Source of the DNA: CAVUAT01 sp963848045 | Lineage (GTDB): Bacteria; Actinomycetota; Thermoleophilia; Solirubrobacterales; 70-9 | Reading direction: 5' to 3' | Assembly (NCBI GenBank): GCA_963848045.1 | Contig: CAWKCC010000001.1 | Coordinates: forward strand, 1-64,000 | Length of the DNA: 64,000 nt | Part shown: piece after piece, positions 50,193 to 58,649 of the stretch | How positions within the stretch are numbered: position 1 is the stretch's first letter | How the letters are laid out: each line of letters opens with the position of its first letter | Position numbers and translations under genes: made by a program | The notes under the pieces: generated by a model | The model's input: only the letters and a program-made list of their open reading frames with translations | The model's database searches: none | What the model was told of the DNA's origin: nothing

Positions 50193-50198
50193 TACATT
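50193..50198 (+). promoter_or_regulatory. -10 box of leaderless response-regulator promoter
   Basis: TACATT lies exactly six bases before the GTG at 50205; no Shine-Dalgarno. Confidence 0.5.
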
Positions 50199-50204
50199 GG
50201 CCTC

Positions 50205-50921
50205 GTGACCCCCTCCTCTCCGCTCCGGCGCGTGCTCTTCGTCGAGGACGAGGCCGCCATCTTCGAGCCCTTCTCGCGGGCGCTTCGGCGCAACGGGTTC
50301 GACCCGGTCGTCGCCCGAACCGCCACCAAGGCGCTCGAGCTGGCCGAGCAGGTCGACCCCGAGCTCGTGCTGCTCGACCTCAACCTCCCCGACGGCGATG
50401 GGTCCGATGTCTGCCGGACCCTGCGGGGCCGCTCGGACGTGCCGATCGTGATGCTCACCGCTCGCGGCAGCGAGATGGACAGGGTCCTCGGGCTGGAGCT
50501 CGGGGCGGACGACTACGTCGTCAAGCCGTTCAGCTCCCGCGAGCTGATCTCGCGGATCCGGGCGGTGCTGCGGCGGGCGCGATCTGCACCCTCGGAGGAG
50601 CAGGCGCAGGTGACGGTCGGCGAGCTTCACCTCGACGCGGGGGCGAGGTCCGTGAAAATCGGCGACGAGCAGCTGAAGCTCACGCGCAAGGAGTTCGACC
50701 TGCTCTCGGAGCTGGTGGCACACGCCGGGCAGGTCGTCACGCGGGAGGATCTGATGGCCCGCGTCTGGGACGTCAACTGGTTCGGCTCCACCAAGACCCT
50801 CGACGTCCACATCCGCACCCTTCGCCAGAAGCTCGGCGACGACAGCTCCGATCCCCGTTACATCGAAACCGTCCGGGGTGTCGGGTTCCGGCTCCTGATG
50901 CCGAAGGACGGCTCCCCGTAA
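50205..50921 (+). CDS. OmpR/PhoB-family response regulator
   Basis: Response regulator of 238 residues. Receiver with E14-D15 pocket, phosphoacceptor D58 in LLDLNLP and K107 in VVKPF. Winged-helix domain ~130-230 with LTRKEFDLLSELVAH and TKTLDVHIRTLRQKLGDD. It is less similar to the two CTCTCA-linked regulators than they are to each other, and no CTCTCA repeat is seen in its promoter. It is divergent from the ApbE redox operon with a 138-base gap, so that operon is its most likely target. GTG start set by the -10 box. Confidence 0.95.
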   Translation: MTPSSPLRRVLFVEDEAAIFEPFSRALRRNGFDPVVARTATKALELAEQVDPELVLLDLNLPDGDGSDVCRTLRGRSDVPIVMLTARGSEMDRVLGLELGADDYVVKPFSSRELISRIRAVLRRARSAPSEEQAQVTVGELHLDAGARSVKIGDEQLKLTRKEFDLLSELVAHAGQVVTREDLMARVWDVNWFGSTKTLDVHIRTLRQKLGDDSSDPRYIETVRGVGFRLLMPKDGSP

Positions 50922-50947
50922 GCCTTCGCACGAGCCTCACCCTGGCC

Positions 50948-52312
50948 GTGGCGTACCTGCTGCTGCTGGCGTTGATCGCCTTCGGGGTGCCCCTGGGGGT
51001 CAGCCTCAGCGACCGGGTGGACGCCGAGGTCAGGGCTCAGGCACAGAGCCAGGCGGACCTGCTCGCCGCGAGCGCGCCCAGCCTGCTCGGGCCCGCCCAG
51101 CGAAGCACCCTACGGCGCCTCGTCGATGTGTCCGCGGAAACCCAGCGCGGGCGCGTGATCGTCACCGATGAAGCCGGCCGCGTGATCGCGGACAGCGGAG
51201 GAGGCGCCGAGCTGGGTGCCGACTATGGCTCGCGGCCCGAGATCGCGGCCGCGCTCGCCGGGCAGAGCACCCAGGAGAACCGGGCAAGCCGCACCCTCGA
51301 CAGCGAGATACTCGCCACCGGCGTGCCCGTGCTTCAGGGGGGCCGGCCGGCCGGGGCGATACGCCTGACCCAGAGCGTCTCCGCGGTCAACAGGGCGACC
51401 CGCAGGGCCATCCTCGGGCTCGTGCTGCTCGGGGCGGGCGTCCTGGGGCTAGGTGTCATCGCCGGGGCGCTGATCGCCAGCCACACCTCTCGCCCGATCG
51501 GACGGCTGGACGATGCCGCACGCCGGGTCGAGGCAGGAGACCTGGCCGCGGCGGCGCCCGTGGAGGGAAGCAGCGAGCAGCGCCGCCTGGCTCTCTCCTT
51601 CAACCGCATGACCGCGCGCCTCGCCAGGCTCCTGCGCGGCCAGCAGCAGTTCGTCGGCGACGCCTCGCACCAGCTCCGCACCCCGCTGACCGGGATCCGG
51701 TTGCAGCTCGAAGAGATGCGCGAGGAGATCCCGGAGGGGGATGCCAGGGCGCGCGAGCTGGACGCGAGCCTCGACGAGGTCGATCGCCTCTCAGATGTGG
51801 TCGAGGAGCTGCTGATCCTGAGCCGGGCGGGCGAGCGTGAGCTGCCGGGAGAGGAGTTCGACGTCGCCAGGGCGGTCGACCGGGTCTGCGAGCGCTGGCG
51901 CAAGACTGCCCGCGAGGGGGGCGTGGAGCTCGTCCGCGCCCGCGAGGGAGACGCCGGAACCTGCTGGTGTGCCCCCGCCGACCTTGACCGCGCGCTCGAC
52001 GCCGTGATCGAGAACGCGGTGCGCTACTCGCCACACGACTCCGAGATCCTGGTGGTGACCGCCGCCGGCCGCATCGAGGTTCTCGACCGCGGGTCGGGCC
52101 TCGAGCCGGGCGAGGAGGAAGCGGTGTTCGAGCGCTTCCATCGCGGCAGCGCCGCCCGCCATGGAGTCAAGGGCACGGGCCTGGGGCTGCCGATCGCCCG
52201 ACAGCTCGCCGAGCAGTGGAGCGGCTCGGTGAGGATCGAGAACCGCGAGGGGGGCGGGGCGCGCGCCGTGCTCGAGCTGCCGCCGCATCCGGCCGACGCT
52301 ACCGTGAGCTGA
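50948..52312 (+). CDS. Sensor histidine kinase, start codon uncertain
   Basis: Kinase of about 454 residues from GTG 50948; the natural N-terminus (SLRTSLTLA) would begin about nine codons earlier, but there the frame offers only GTA, not a usual start. TM1 immediately follows (AYLLLLALIAFGVPLGVSL), then an extracytoplasmic sensor domain (DLLAASAPSLLG... ADSGGGAELGADY), TM2 (AILGLVLLGAGVLGLGVIAGALI), HAMP, the H-box GDASHQLRTPL (Gln after His, common in actinobacteria), NAVRYSP (N box), DRGSGL (G1) and GTGLGLPIA (G2). Partner of the 50205 regulator. Confidence 0.9.
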   Translation: MAYLLLLALIAFGVPLGVSLSDRVDAEVRAQAQSQADLLAASAPSLLGPAQRSTLRRLVDVSAETQRGRVIVTDEAGRVIADSGGGAELGADYGSRPEIAAALAGQSTQENRASRTLDSEILATGVPVLQGGRPAGAIRLTQSVSAVNRATRRAILGLVLLGAGVLGLGVIAGALIASHTSRPIGRLDDAARRVEAGDLAAAAPVEGSSEQRRLALSFNRMTARLARLLRGQQQFVGDASHQLRTPLTGIRLQLEEMREEIPEGDARARELDASLDEVDRLSDVVEELLILSRAGERELPGEEFDVARAVDRVCERWRKTAREGGVELVRAREGDAGTCWCAPADLDRALDAVIENAVRYSPHDSEILVVTAAGRIEVLDRGSGLEPGEEEAVFERFHRGSAARHGVKGTGLGLPIARQLAEQWSGSVRIENREGGGARAVLELPPHPADATVS

Positions 52313-52313
52313 G

Positions 52314-52631
52314 ATGACCGCCTCCCACTTACGCTGGCCCCTGCTCGCCCTGCTTGGCCTGCTCATCGCCGCCGCGGTCGCCCTGCTCGCCACCCAGATC
52401 GTCAGCCAGCAGATCGGCATCTCCTCAGAGCCGCTGACGGCGGGAAGGGAGCTCTCGCCATCGTCTCGGCCCGCGGCCGCAAAGCGCCGCGATCAGCGGG
52501 CTGAAGCCCCGGCGACCACCGCCGGCTCCCAGCAGGCGACCACCGCGGGCTCCCAGTCGGCCCCCACCACCGCACCCCCGGCTGCCGCCGGCGACGAGGA
52601 TTCGGGCGGCGGCGAGCAGGGGGACGACTGA
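52314..52631 (+). CDS. Small single-pass membrane protein with Thr/Ala and acidic tail
   Basis: Protein of 105 residues. N-terminal transmembrane helix (WPLLALLGLLIAAAVALLATQIV), a basic patch (AAAKRRDQRAEA), Thr/Ala/Gly/Ser repeats (TTAGSQQATTAGSQSAPTTA) and an acidic end (GDEDSGGGEQGDD). It starts one base after the kinase stop (TGAGATG), so it belongs to the two-component operon and could be an accessory to the kinase. Its layout copies that of the 49701-50066 product on the other side. No domain recognised. Confidence 0.68.
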   Translation: MTASHLRWPLLALLGLLIAAAVALLATQIVSQQIGISSEPLTAGRELSPSSRPAAAKRRDQRAEAPATTAGSQQATTAGSQSAPTTAPPAAAGDEDSGGGEQGDD

Positions 52632-52698
52632 CCCCAGGGGTCGCAGGCGGCGTGGGCGCGGCCGGCCTCCTGGCGTCGCCCGATACCGCAGCGCTGCG

Positions 52699-54090
52699 CT
52701 AGGAGTTGCGCACCGCCGAGACCTCGCCGACCAGGTCGCAATACTCCGAGCCGATCCGCTCCCAGGCATAGCGATCGGCCGCCTCGGCGTGGGCGCTCCG
52801 GCCGCGAAGGCGGCGAGCCTCGGGGTCATTGACGGCTTCGACCATGGCGTCGGCCAGGGCCCCGGCGTCGTCGGGCGGCAGCAGCCAGCCGGTCCGCGGG
52901 TCATCGACGATCATCGCGGGGCCGCCCCGGTTGACGGCGATCACCGGGAGGCCGCAGGCCATCGCCTCGACCACTACCAGCCCGAACTGCTCGTGGACCG
53001 AGGTATGGACGAAGAGGTCAGCGGCGTTGAAGAAGTCCGGCAGCGACTCGTGGGAGTGCCACCCGGCGAGAAAGACGTCGGGGACCGAGAGGCGCTCGAT
53101 CGTCTCGAGGGGGTGCTCTCCCTCCCACTCGCCGGGGTATCCGCCGACCAGCACAAGGGCGCTGCGGTCATCAAATCGAGCCCGCGCCCGCCCATAGGCC
53201 TCGATCAGCAGGGGCAGGCGCTTGACCTCGGTGAAGCGGCCGACGGCCACCAAAACGGTTCCCTGCAGCGCCTGGAGCTCGGTCTCCTCGTAGCGGACGC
53301 TGCCCGGCTGGGAGCTCGGCCCCCACCCCTGGGGGCGCTCGACCAGGTGGCGGCGCCAATGGGCGCGCCGGTCGATCTCGCGGGGCGCGAACTCCTCGGG
53401 AAAGCCGTTCGGGATCAGCACGAAGCGGTCGGGGTCGATATCGAGCAGGTGGCTTGCGCGGCTCAGGCCCTCGGGGCTGTTGACGACGATCCGCGCGCAG
53501 CCCGCGGCCCACTCGGAGAGCCGCTGTGCCCAGCGAGCCGCGTGGATCCAGCCCGCCGGGGGCGAGGCGGTGAGCCGCTCGAGCATCAGCAGCTCGGAAC
53601 CGTGGATGTGGCCGATCACGGGGGTCTCGGGGAACTCCCGCGCCGCGGCCTCGTTGAGCGGCGTGAGGTGGTGCAGGTAGAAGACGTCGGCCTCGCCGGC
53701 GCCGGCCAGGCGCATCTCCCGCCCCCAGGCCTCGACCTGGCGCTCGAAAGCCCGCTGGTCCAGTGAGGCGAGCACCCTGTCCGGCGCCCCGGCGCGATCC
53801 TCGTAGGAGCCATGCATTGGAGCCGTGCCCTCGCCTCCGTGGAAGCGAACGGGGTCGTCGCCTGCGAGCGCGGGGGTGAAGTCCACCGCGCGCGTGTGGA
53901 TGCCCGCGAAGAAGCTCTCGGCGTCGGCCAGCTCGCCGCGATCAGAGCGTGAGCCCGCCAGCAGCTCGACCTCGATTCCATTGCGCTGAAGCTCTCTTGC
54001 TATGGCGCCGCAGGCGTGCGCCGAACCACCCCGTGGAAAGAAGTAGAAGCCCATCAGGACCTTGATCGGGGTGGCGAGCATCGACGGCAC
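52699..54090 (-). CDS. Glycosyltransferase family 4-like (GT-B fold)
   Basis: GT-B glycosyltransferase of up to 463 residues. The N-terminal Rossmann half has FYFFPRGGSAHACGAIARELQ and VFYLHHLTPLNE; the C-terminal half has VAVGRFTEVKRLPLLIEAY, the donor-binding SVHEQFGLVVVEAMACGLPVIA (EX7E motif) and GWLLPPDDAGALAD. It transfers a sugar from an NDP donor; acceptor unknown. A 30-residue insert (DPVRFHGGEGTAPMHGS) occurs before residue 100. The start is GTG 54090 or ATG 54081. Single-gene unit; TAACGT upstream may be its -10 box. Confidence 0.88.
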   Translation of the reverse strand: MPSMLATPIKVLMGFYFFPRGGSAHACGAIARELQRNGIEVELLAGSRSDRGELADAESFFAGIHTRAVDFTPALAGDDPVRFHGGEGTAPMHGSYEDRAGAPDRVLASLDQRAFERQVEAWGREMRLAGAGEADVFYLHHLTPLNEAAAREFPETPVIGHIHGSELLMLERLTASPPAGWIHAARWAQRLSEWAAGCARIVVNSPEGLSRASHLLDIDPDRFVLIPNGFPEEFAPREIDRRAHWRRHLVERPQGWGPSSQPGSVRYEETELQALQGTVLVAVGRFTEVKRLPLLIEAYGRARARFDDRSALVLVGGYPGEWEGEHPLETIERLSVPDVFLAGWHSHESLPDFFNAADLFVHTSVHEQFGLVVVEAMACGLPVIAVNRGGPAMIVDDPRTGWLLPPDDAGALADAMVEAVNDPEARRLRGRSAHAEAADRYAWERIGSEYCDLVGEVSAVRNS

Positions 54091-54130
54091 ACGTTAGTGA
54101 CGGGTCTCCGAGCCGTCCCGGCCTCCGTGA

Positions 54131-54916
54131 CTAGCGCGCGATGAACCGGAGCGCGGTTGCGACCTTGCGGCCGCCGACGATCTCGGCGCCGTGCTGCTCG
54201 CGGGGCGTGTTGCGCAGGCGGCCGTCGATCACCAGCGAGCTGGAGCCGCCCCCGTCGAGGTTGATCGCCTCGGTGGCGCCGAGCCCGATCATCGCGGCCG
54301 CGAGCTCGTCGAGGCCGAGGCCGGCCTCGTCGTCGGAGCGGCCCTCGCAGACCACGGCCATCAGCTCGGTGGGGCCGAGGCCCAGGGCGGCCCGCGGGTG
54401 GCGGCCGGCGGTGATGTCGGAGTCGAACTGCCTCGAGCCCGCCGAGAAGCCCTCCGGGTCCACGCCCGCGCTGATCAGGACGACTCCGTCGGCCACCAGC
54501 ATCGGCCCGGCCTGGAGCAGGTCACCGCGAGGCTCGGCGGGGAGAGCGTCACGAGGGGCCAGCCCGACCTCGTCGTCTGCCACGTGAACGCAGCCGCGGA
54601 TCGCACCCCAGGGGGCGTCGAAGGGGACCGTCGCATGCGCGCGGCCGTCGATCCGCAGGTCCCCCAGTGGAGAGCCGAAGGGGCGCTCGTAGAAGCCGCC
54701 GATCAGGGCGTGCTCGGCGCGATGCTCGGCGCACCAGCCGAGCAGCGTCGCGCTGTGCTCGATCGCGACCACACGCGCGGTGAAGAGGGATCGCCGGAAG
54801 CGGGCGACCCGCAGGGTCGTGCGGGCGCCGTCGGCGAGGTCCAGACGGACGTCCGAGAAGGACGGTCCCGGGGCATGCGAAGCGGGGCGGCGGCTGGTGG
54901 TCGAGGTTGCTGGCAT
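54131..54916 (-). CDS. Phosphodiester glycosidase (NAGPA)-family protein
   Basis: Protein of about 261 residues from ATG 54916. It carries the signature of the NAGPA/exopolysaccharide phosphodiester-glycosidase domain: HALIGGFYERPFGSPLGDL, AGPMLVADGVVL and the hallmark EAINLDGGGSSSLVIDGRL, where DGGGSS forms the active-site loop. It likely cleaves a sugar phosphodiester. No clear signal peptide with this start. Longer frames to 54949 or 55072 exist but add little family-like sequence. It follows a Ser/Thr/Pro stretch at the N-terminus. Divergent from the class III aminotransferase. Confidence 0.82.
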   Translation of the reverse strand: MPATSTTSRRPASHAPGPSFSDVRLDLADGARTTLRVARFRRSLFTARVVAIEHSATLLGWCAEHRAEHALIGGFYERPFGSPLGDLRIDGRAHATVPFDAPWGAIRGCVHVADDEVGLAPRDALPAEPRGDLLQAGPMLVADGVVLISAGVDPEGFSAGSRQFDSDITAGRHPRAALGLGPTELMAVVCEGRSDDEAGLGLDELAAAMIGLGATEAINLDGGGSSSLVIDGRLRNTPREQHGAEIVGGRKVATALRFIAR

Positions 54917-55000
54917 GAGCGCAAGGCCTCTGCGAGCGGTATCCAACATCACCGGGAGGACGCAGGTGTTGCGATCCGGAGAACCTGCGCGGCCTGGAGC

Positions 55001-55012
55001 GGACGATCGTCC
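55001..55012. promoter_or_regulatory. 12-bp perfect palindrome in the aminotransferase leader
   Basis: GGACGATCGTCC lies about 87 bases before the aminotransferase ATG. Further upstream GCAGGT (54963-54968) and ACCTGC (54983-54988) can pair. It may be an operator or part of a structured leader. Confidence 0.35.
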
Positions 55013-55098
55013 TGACTGAGGGGCGCCATGGGCGGGGGCCCGTGCTGACCCGGACGCGCTAGTTTCAAGCAAAGGCCAAGTCGACCGGAAGGTTGGTC

Positions 55099-56340
55099 AT
55101 GAGAGCTCCGAGCGACAGCGCGACTGGAACCGCCACCCAGCCCTACGACAGCCGAGAGGAGGCGGTCGAGGCCTTCGCCTCCCATGTCAATCGGGGCAAG
55201 GCCCGGGCGCTCGAGGCGATCGGCGTCGAGATAGTGATCGGCGAGCGCGAGGGCCCCCGCTTTCGCGACGCCTACACGGGAAAGTGGTACTGGAACTGCC
55301 ACTGCAACGGAGGCGTGTTCAACCTGGGCCACCGCAACCCCGCGGTCATCGCCGCGGTGCGGGAGGGCCTCGACCACCTAGACGTCGGAAACCACCACCT
55401 CGTCAGCGGCTGGCGCGCGCGGCTCGCCGAGCAGCTCGCCGAGAGCACCGACGGGCTGCTCACCCATGCGGTGTTCACCCCGTCGGGCACCGAGTCCGTC
55501 GACCTGGCGCTGAGGCTCGCCCGCGCCACCACCGGCCGACCCAAGGTGGTCGCCGCGATCGGCGGCTACCACGGCATGAGCGGATTCGCTCTGGCGGCAA
55601 GCGACCCGCGCTGGTTCGAGCCCTTCGGATTCGACCCGGACGGCTTCGCCCACGTTCCCTTCAACGACCCGGAGGCGATGCTGGGGGAGATCGACTCCGA
55701 GACCGCGGCGGTGATCCTGGAGGCGATCCCGGCCACGCTGGGGTTCCCCGCGCCCCGGCCGGGATACCTGGCCGAGGTCGCCGACGCGGCCAGCGCCGCG
55801 GGCGCGCTGCTCGTCATCGACGAGGTGCAGACCGGCCTTGGCCGCACAGGCACCAACTGGTACTTCCAGCAGCAGGGAATCGAGCCGGACATGCTGATCA
55901 CCGGCAAGGGGCTCGGCGGGGGCGTGTATCCGGTCAGCGCCACGCTCCTGCGAGAGCCGCTGGAGACCTTCTTCGACCACCATCCCTTCTCGTACGTCTC
56001 GACCTTCGGCGGGGCCGAGATCGGCTGCGTCGCGGCGTCCGCCGTGATGGATCAGGTCTCCAGGCCCGGCTTCCTCGAAGGAGTCGAGAGCTCGGGCGCC
56101 CACTTCGAGCGGGCGCTCGCCGGGATGCCGTTCGAGCTGCGTCGCTTCGGGCTGACGATGGGCCTCAAGTTCGAGCATGAGCAGGGAGGCGTGCGGGCCG
56201 CCAAGCGGCTGATCGACGCGGGGGTCTTCGCCGTCTACGCTGAGCACGACCACTCGGTCACCCAGTTCAAGCCGCCCCTGATCGTGACCGAGGCGGAGAT
56301 CGACGAGATCGCGGCGGCGGTGCGCGGCGCGCTGTCGTGA
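55099..56340 (+). CDS. Class III PLP-dependent aminotransferase
   Basis: Fold-type I, class III aminotransferase of 413 residues. Landmarks: NCHCNGGVFNLGHRNP (usually GxxxxxLGHxHP), FTPSGTESVDLALRLAR (phosphate-binding), LLVIDEVQTGLGRTG (PLP Asp in DEVQTG) and the Schiff-base Lys in DMLITGKGLGGGVYPVSA near 275. The donor and acceptor are unknown; ornithine, 4-aminobutyrate or beta-amino acid types are possible. ATG 55099 follows GGAAGG. It overlaps the DUF6206-like gene by four bases (GTGA), so both products probably act on one metabolite. Confidence 0.92.
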   Translation: MRAPSDSATGTATQPYDSREEAVEAFASHVNRGKARALEAIGVEIVIGEREGPRFRDAYTGKWYWNCHCNGGVFNLGHRNPAVIAAVREGLDHLDVGNHHLVSGWRARLAEQLAESTDGLLTHAVFTPSGTESVDLALRLARATTGRPKVVAAIGGYHGMSGFALAASDPRWFEPFGFDPDGFAHVPFNDPEAMLGEIDSETAAVILEAIPATLGFPAPRPGYLAEVADAASAAGALLVIDEVQTGLGRTGTNWYFQQQGIEPDMLITGKGLGGGVYPVSATLLREPLETFFDHHPFSYVSTFGGAEIGCVAASAVMDQVSRPGFLEGVESSGAHFERALAGMPFELRRFGLTMGLKFEHEQGGVRAAKRLIDAGVFAVYAEHDHSVTQFKPPLIVTEAEIDEIAAAVRGALS

Positions 56341-57236
56341 GAGACGACGCCGGCGCTCTTACAGACGATCAGCTGCGCCAGCTCGAGAACCTCGTCGAGC
56401 GGGCTCTCTCGTCCGACAGCGAGGAGGAGCTGCCCATGCTCGGCTACGGGGAGATCTCGCTCGTGCTCGGCTGGCCGCCGGAGAACCCTCGCTTCGCCTG
56501 CAAGCGCCTGCCACCGTTCCGCTCGCGGCGGCGCTTCGACGAGTACCGGGAGACGCTCGGCGACTACCTGGCGGCCCTCGACGCGGCAGGCGTGCGCGTT
56601 GTCCAGACCCAGATGCGCGCGGTCGAACGCTCCGACGGCACCGTGGCGGGCTACATGGTGCAGCCCGTGCTGCCCGGCGACCAGCTGGCGCCCGCGGTCC
56701 TTCGGCGCGCCGACCCCGATCCGGGGCATCCCCTGGTCGAGGCGGTTGTCAAGACCGCGGCCGCCGCGGTCAGCCCCACGGTGGGGCTCGACGCTCAGCT
56801 CGCCAACTGGACCTGGGACGGAGCCGGGCTCACCTACATAGACGTCTCGACGCCGCTGATCTGGTCGCCGCAGGGCGGCTCTCGCCTGGATCTTGACCTG
56901 CTCGCCCAGGCCTACCCGGCGGTCCTGCGCTGGCCCCTTCGCCGTTTCGTCGCCCCCGGGATCCTCGACACCTACCGCGAGTTGCGGGGGGTCTATCTCG
57001 ATCTCACGGGCAACCTGCTCAAGGAGCGCCTCGACGCCTGGCTTCCCAGCTTCCTGGAGCGCCTCAACCCCCACCTGGACGACCCGCTCAGCGAGGAGGT
57101 GGTGCACCGCTACTACCGCTCGGATGCTCGGCTGTGGAGCGCCCTGCTGGCGTTCCGCAGGCTCGACCGCGCCTGGCGGCGCAGGGTGCGCCGCCAGCCG
57201 TATCCGTTCCTGCTGCCGGGGCGAATCGAGCGCTGA
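56337..57236 (+). CDS. DUF6206-like protein
   Basis: Cytoplasmic protein of 299 residues that I match, with moderate certainty, to DUF6206. Key segment: LPMLGYGEISLVLGWPPE then FACKRLPPFRSRRRFDEY, which looks like the ATP-Lys lobe of an atypical protein-kinase-like fold. DAQLANWTWDGAGLTYIDVSTP could hold the catalytic/metal Asp, and the C-terminus is helical with many Arg. The function is unknown. It overlaps the aminotransferase gene by four bases and starts with GTG, so it is translationally coupled. Confidence 0.75.
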   Translation: MRDDAGALTDDQLRQLENLVERALSSDSEEELPMLGYGEISLVLGWPPENPRFACKRLPPFRSRRRFDEYRETLGDYLAALDAAGVRVVQTQMRAVERSDGTVAGYMVQPVLPGDQLAPAVLRRADPDPGHPLVEAVVKTAAAAVSPTVGLDAQLANWTWDGAGLTYIDVSTPLIWSPQGGSRLDLDLLAQAYPAVLRWPLRRFVAPGILDTYRELRGVYLDLTGNLLKERLDAWLPSFLERLNPHLDDPLSEEVVHRYYRSDARLWSALLAFRRLDRAWRRRVRRQPYPFLLPGRIER

Positions 57237-57251
57237 GGGCGAGCCCGCGGC

Positions 57252-58058
57252 TCAGGGAGCGAACTGGCCGGCGGCTGTTGGATCGACGACGCTGGTGCCG
57301 CCGTCGACCGGCAGCGTGACGCCGTTGACATAGGTGGCGTCGGGCCCCGCGAGGAAGGAGACCACCGAGGCGATCTCCTCGGGCTGGGCGGGCCGGCGCA
57401 GGGGATTGTCGGCATGGGTGAGTTGGTAGGCGCCCTCGCGATCGACGCCCCGCGCGCGCCCCACCTCGTCCATATCGGCGTCTCCCATCGGGGTGCGGAC
57501 CCAGCCGGGGCAGACGCAGTTGGCGCGCACTCCCTGCGGCCCGTAGTCGTTGGCGAGCGAGCGCGTGAGCATGATCAGCCCGGCCTTCGAGGTCGAGTAC
57601 CCGGCCCAGCCCGGCCCCGCGAGGATGCCGTTCATCGAGGAGACGGTGACCACGCAGCCGCCCCGCTCGATCAGCGCGGGCAGCGCCGCCCGCGCCATCA
57701 GGAAGGCCCCGGTCAGGTTGGTGCGCATGATCCGCTCCCAGCCCTCCGGCGTCTCCTCGAGCACCGGCGCGGCGTCGCCGATCCCGGCGTTGGCGACCAG
57801 CACGTCGACCCCGCCGAAGCGCTCGAGCGCCGCCGCGACCACGCGCGCGGCGTCATCGGGATCGCCGACGTCGGCCGCGACCGCGAGCGCCGGGAATCCG
57901 GCCGCCTCGAGGCCGGCCGCCGCCGCCTCGCACGCCTCGCGGCGCCGGCCGCACACCACCACGCCGTGCCCGTCGGCCGCCAGCCGGCGCGCCACCGCGA
58001 GCCCGATGCCGCTCGCGCCCCCGGTCACGATCGCGCATCGGGATGATCCTCCACTCAC
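57252..58058 (-). CDS. Short-chain dehydrogenase/reductase (SDR)
   Basis: Classical SDR of 268 residues. Cofactor motif TGGASGIGLAVARRL (TGxxxGxG) near 12-26, ADVGDPDD, NAGIGDAAPV, catalytic Ser in VTVSSMNG and YxxxK in GYSTSKAGLIM. C-terminal VNGVTLPVDGGTSV is the usual end. It reduces or oxidises an alcohol/ketone with NAD(P). The start MSGGSS is GTG 58058, with TAGGGT exactly six bases upstream, so it looks leaderless. It converges on the DUF6206-like gene. Confidence 0.93.
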   Translation of the reverse strand: MSGGSSRCAIVTGGASGIGLAVARRLAADGHGVVVCGRRREACEAAAAGLEAAGFPALAVAADVGDPDDAARVVAAALERFGGVDVLVANAGIGDAAPVLEETPEGWERIMRTNLTGAFLMARAALPALIERGGCVVTVSSMNGILAGPGWAGYSTSKAGLIMLTRSLANDYGPQGVRANCVCPGWVRTPMGDADMDEVGRARGVDREGAYQLTHADNPLRRPAQPEEIASVVSFLAGPDATYVNGVTLPVDGGTSVVDPTAAGQFAP

Positions 58059-58064
58059 CCGCGC

Positions 58065-58070
58065 ACCCTA
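58065..58070 (-). promoter_or_regulatory. -10 box of leaderless SDR promoter
   Basis: On the minus strand TAGGGT lies exactly six bases before the GTG at 58058; no Shine-Dalgarno. Confidence 0.5.
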
Positions 58071-58180
58071 CCCGACGCGTGCGAAGCGGCTGGAGCCGTG
58101 GGCGACTGACCCATCTGCGAACATGCGCGCAATCGCTGGCCGGACCCGGTCGGCCCTTCTGACAGATAGGAGACCACCAG

Positions 58181-58564
58181 ATGAGAGGTGCAGGTCGCGT
58201 CGTCTTCGCGGCGATCCTGTTGTTGATCGCGGGGACCCTCAACATCATCTACGGAATCGGCGCGCTCGACAACGCCAACATCTTCGTTAACGACACCAGG
58301 CTGGTGCTCGACAACCTCAACACATTCGGTTGGGTGCTGATCATCCTCGGGGTGATCCAGCTCACCGGCGGCTTCTCGTTGATGGCCGGCAACGCCTACG
58401 GGCGCGTGATCGGCATCATCGGCGGCAGCCTCGGCGCGATCCACGCCCTGATTTCGATCGGCGGCGCCTACCCGTTCTGGTCGCTCGGCCTCTTCTTCCT
58501 GTGCGTCTGGATCGTGTACGGGATCATCGTGTTCGGTGAAGAAGAGAGAGAGCTCGGAGTCTGA
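58181..58564 (+). CDS. DUF7144-family membrane protein
   Basis: Four-helix membrane protein of 127 residues that fits the DUF7144 family: VFAAILLLIAGTLNIIYGIGAL, NANIFVNDTRLVLDNLNTFGW, VLIILGVIQLTGGFSLMAGN, RVIGIIGGSLGAIHALISIG and PFWSLGLFFLCVWIVYGIIVFG. The NDTR...FGWVLI and AYPFWSL positions are conserved in the family. The function is unknown. The ATG follows ATAGGAGACCACC. It is a single-gene unit ending at a strong hairpin. Confidence 0.85.
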   Translation: MRGAGRVVFAAILLLIAGTLNIIYGIGALDNANIFVNDTRLVLDNLNTFGWVLIILGVIQLTGGFSLMAGNAYGRVIGIIGGSLGAIHALISIGGAYPFWSLGLFFLCVWIVYGIIVFGEEERELGV

Positions 58565-58582
58565 CTGCGGACTGAACGGTCA

Positions 58583-58614
58583 CGGGAGCCCCGGCACACC
58601 GGCCGGGGCTCCCG
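58583..58614. terminator. 13-bp hairpin after the DUF7144 gene
   Basis: CGGGAGCCCCGGC (58583-58595) pairs perfectly with GCCGGGGCTCCCG (58602-58614). It lies between convergent genes and may serve both. A second perfect 9-bp inverted repeat (58624-58632 with 58646-58654) overlaps the stop codon of the methyltransferase gene. Confidence 0.7.
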
Positions 58615-58649
58615 GGCCGGCTCCCTGACGCAGACGCGAACCGGATGCG

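Noticed and set aside
50067..50810. N-terminal extension of the 121-residue membrane protein
   Set aside because: Antisense to the response regulator; the GTG at 50066 has a good Shine-Dalgarno.
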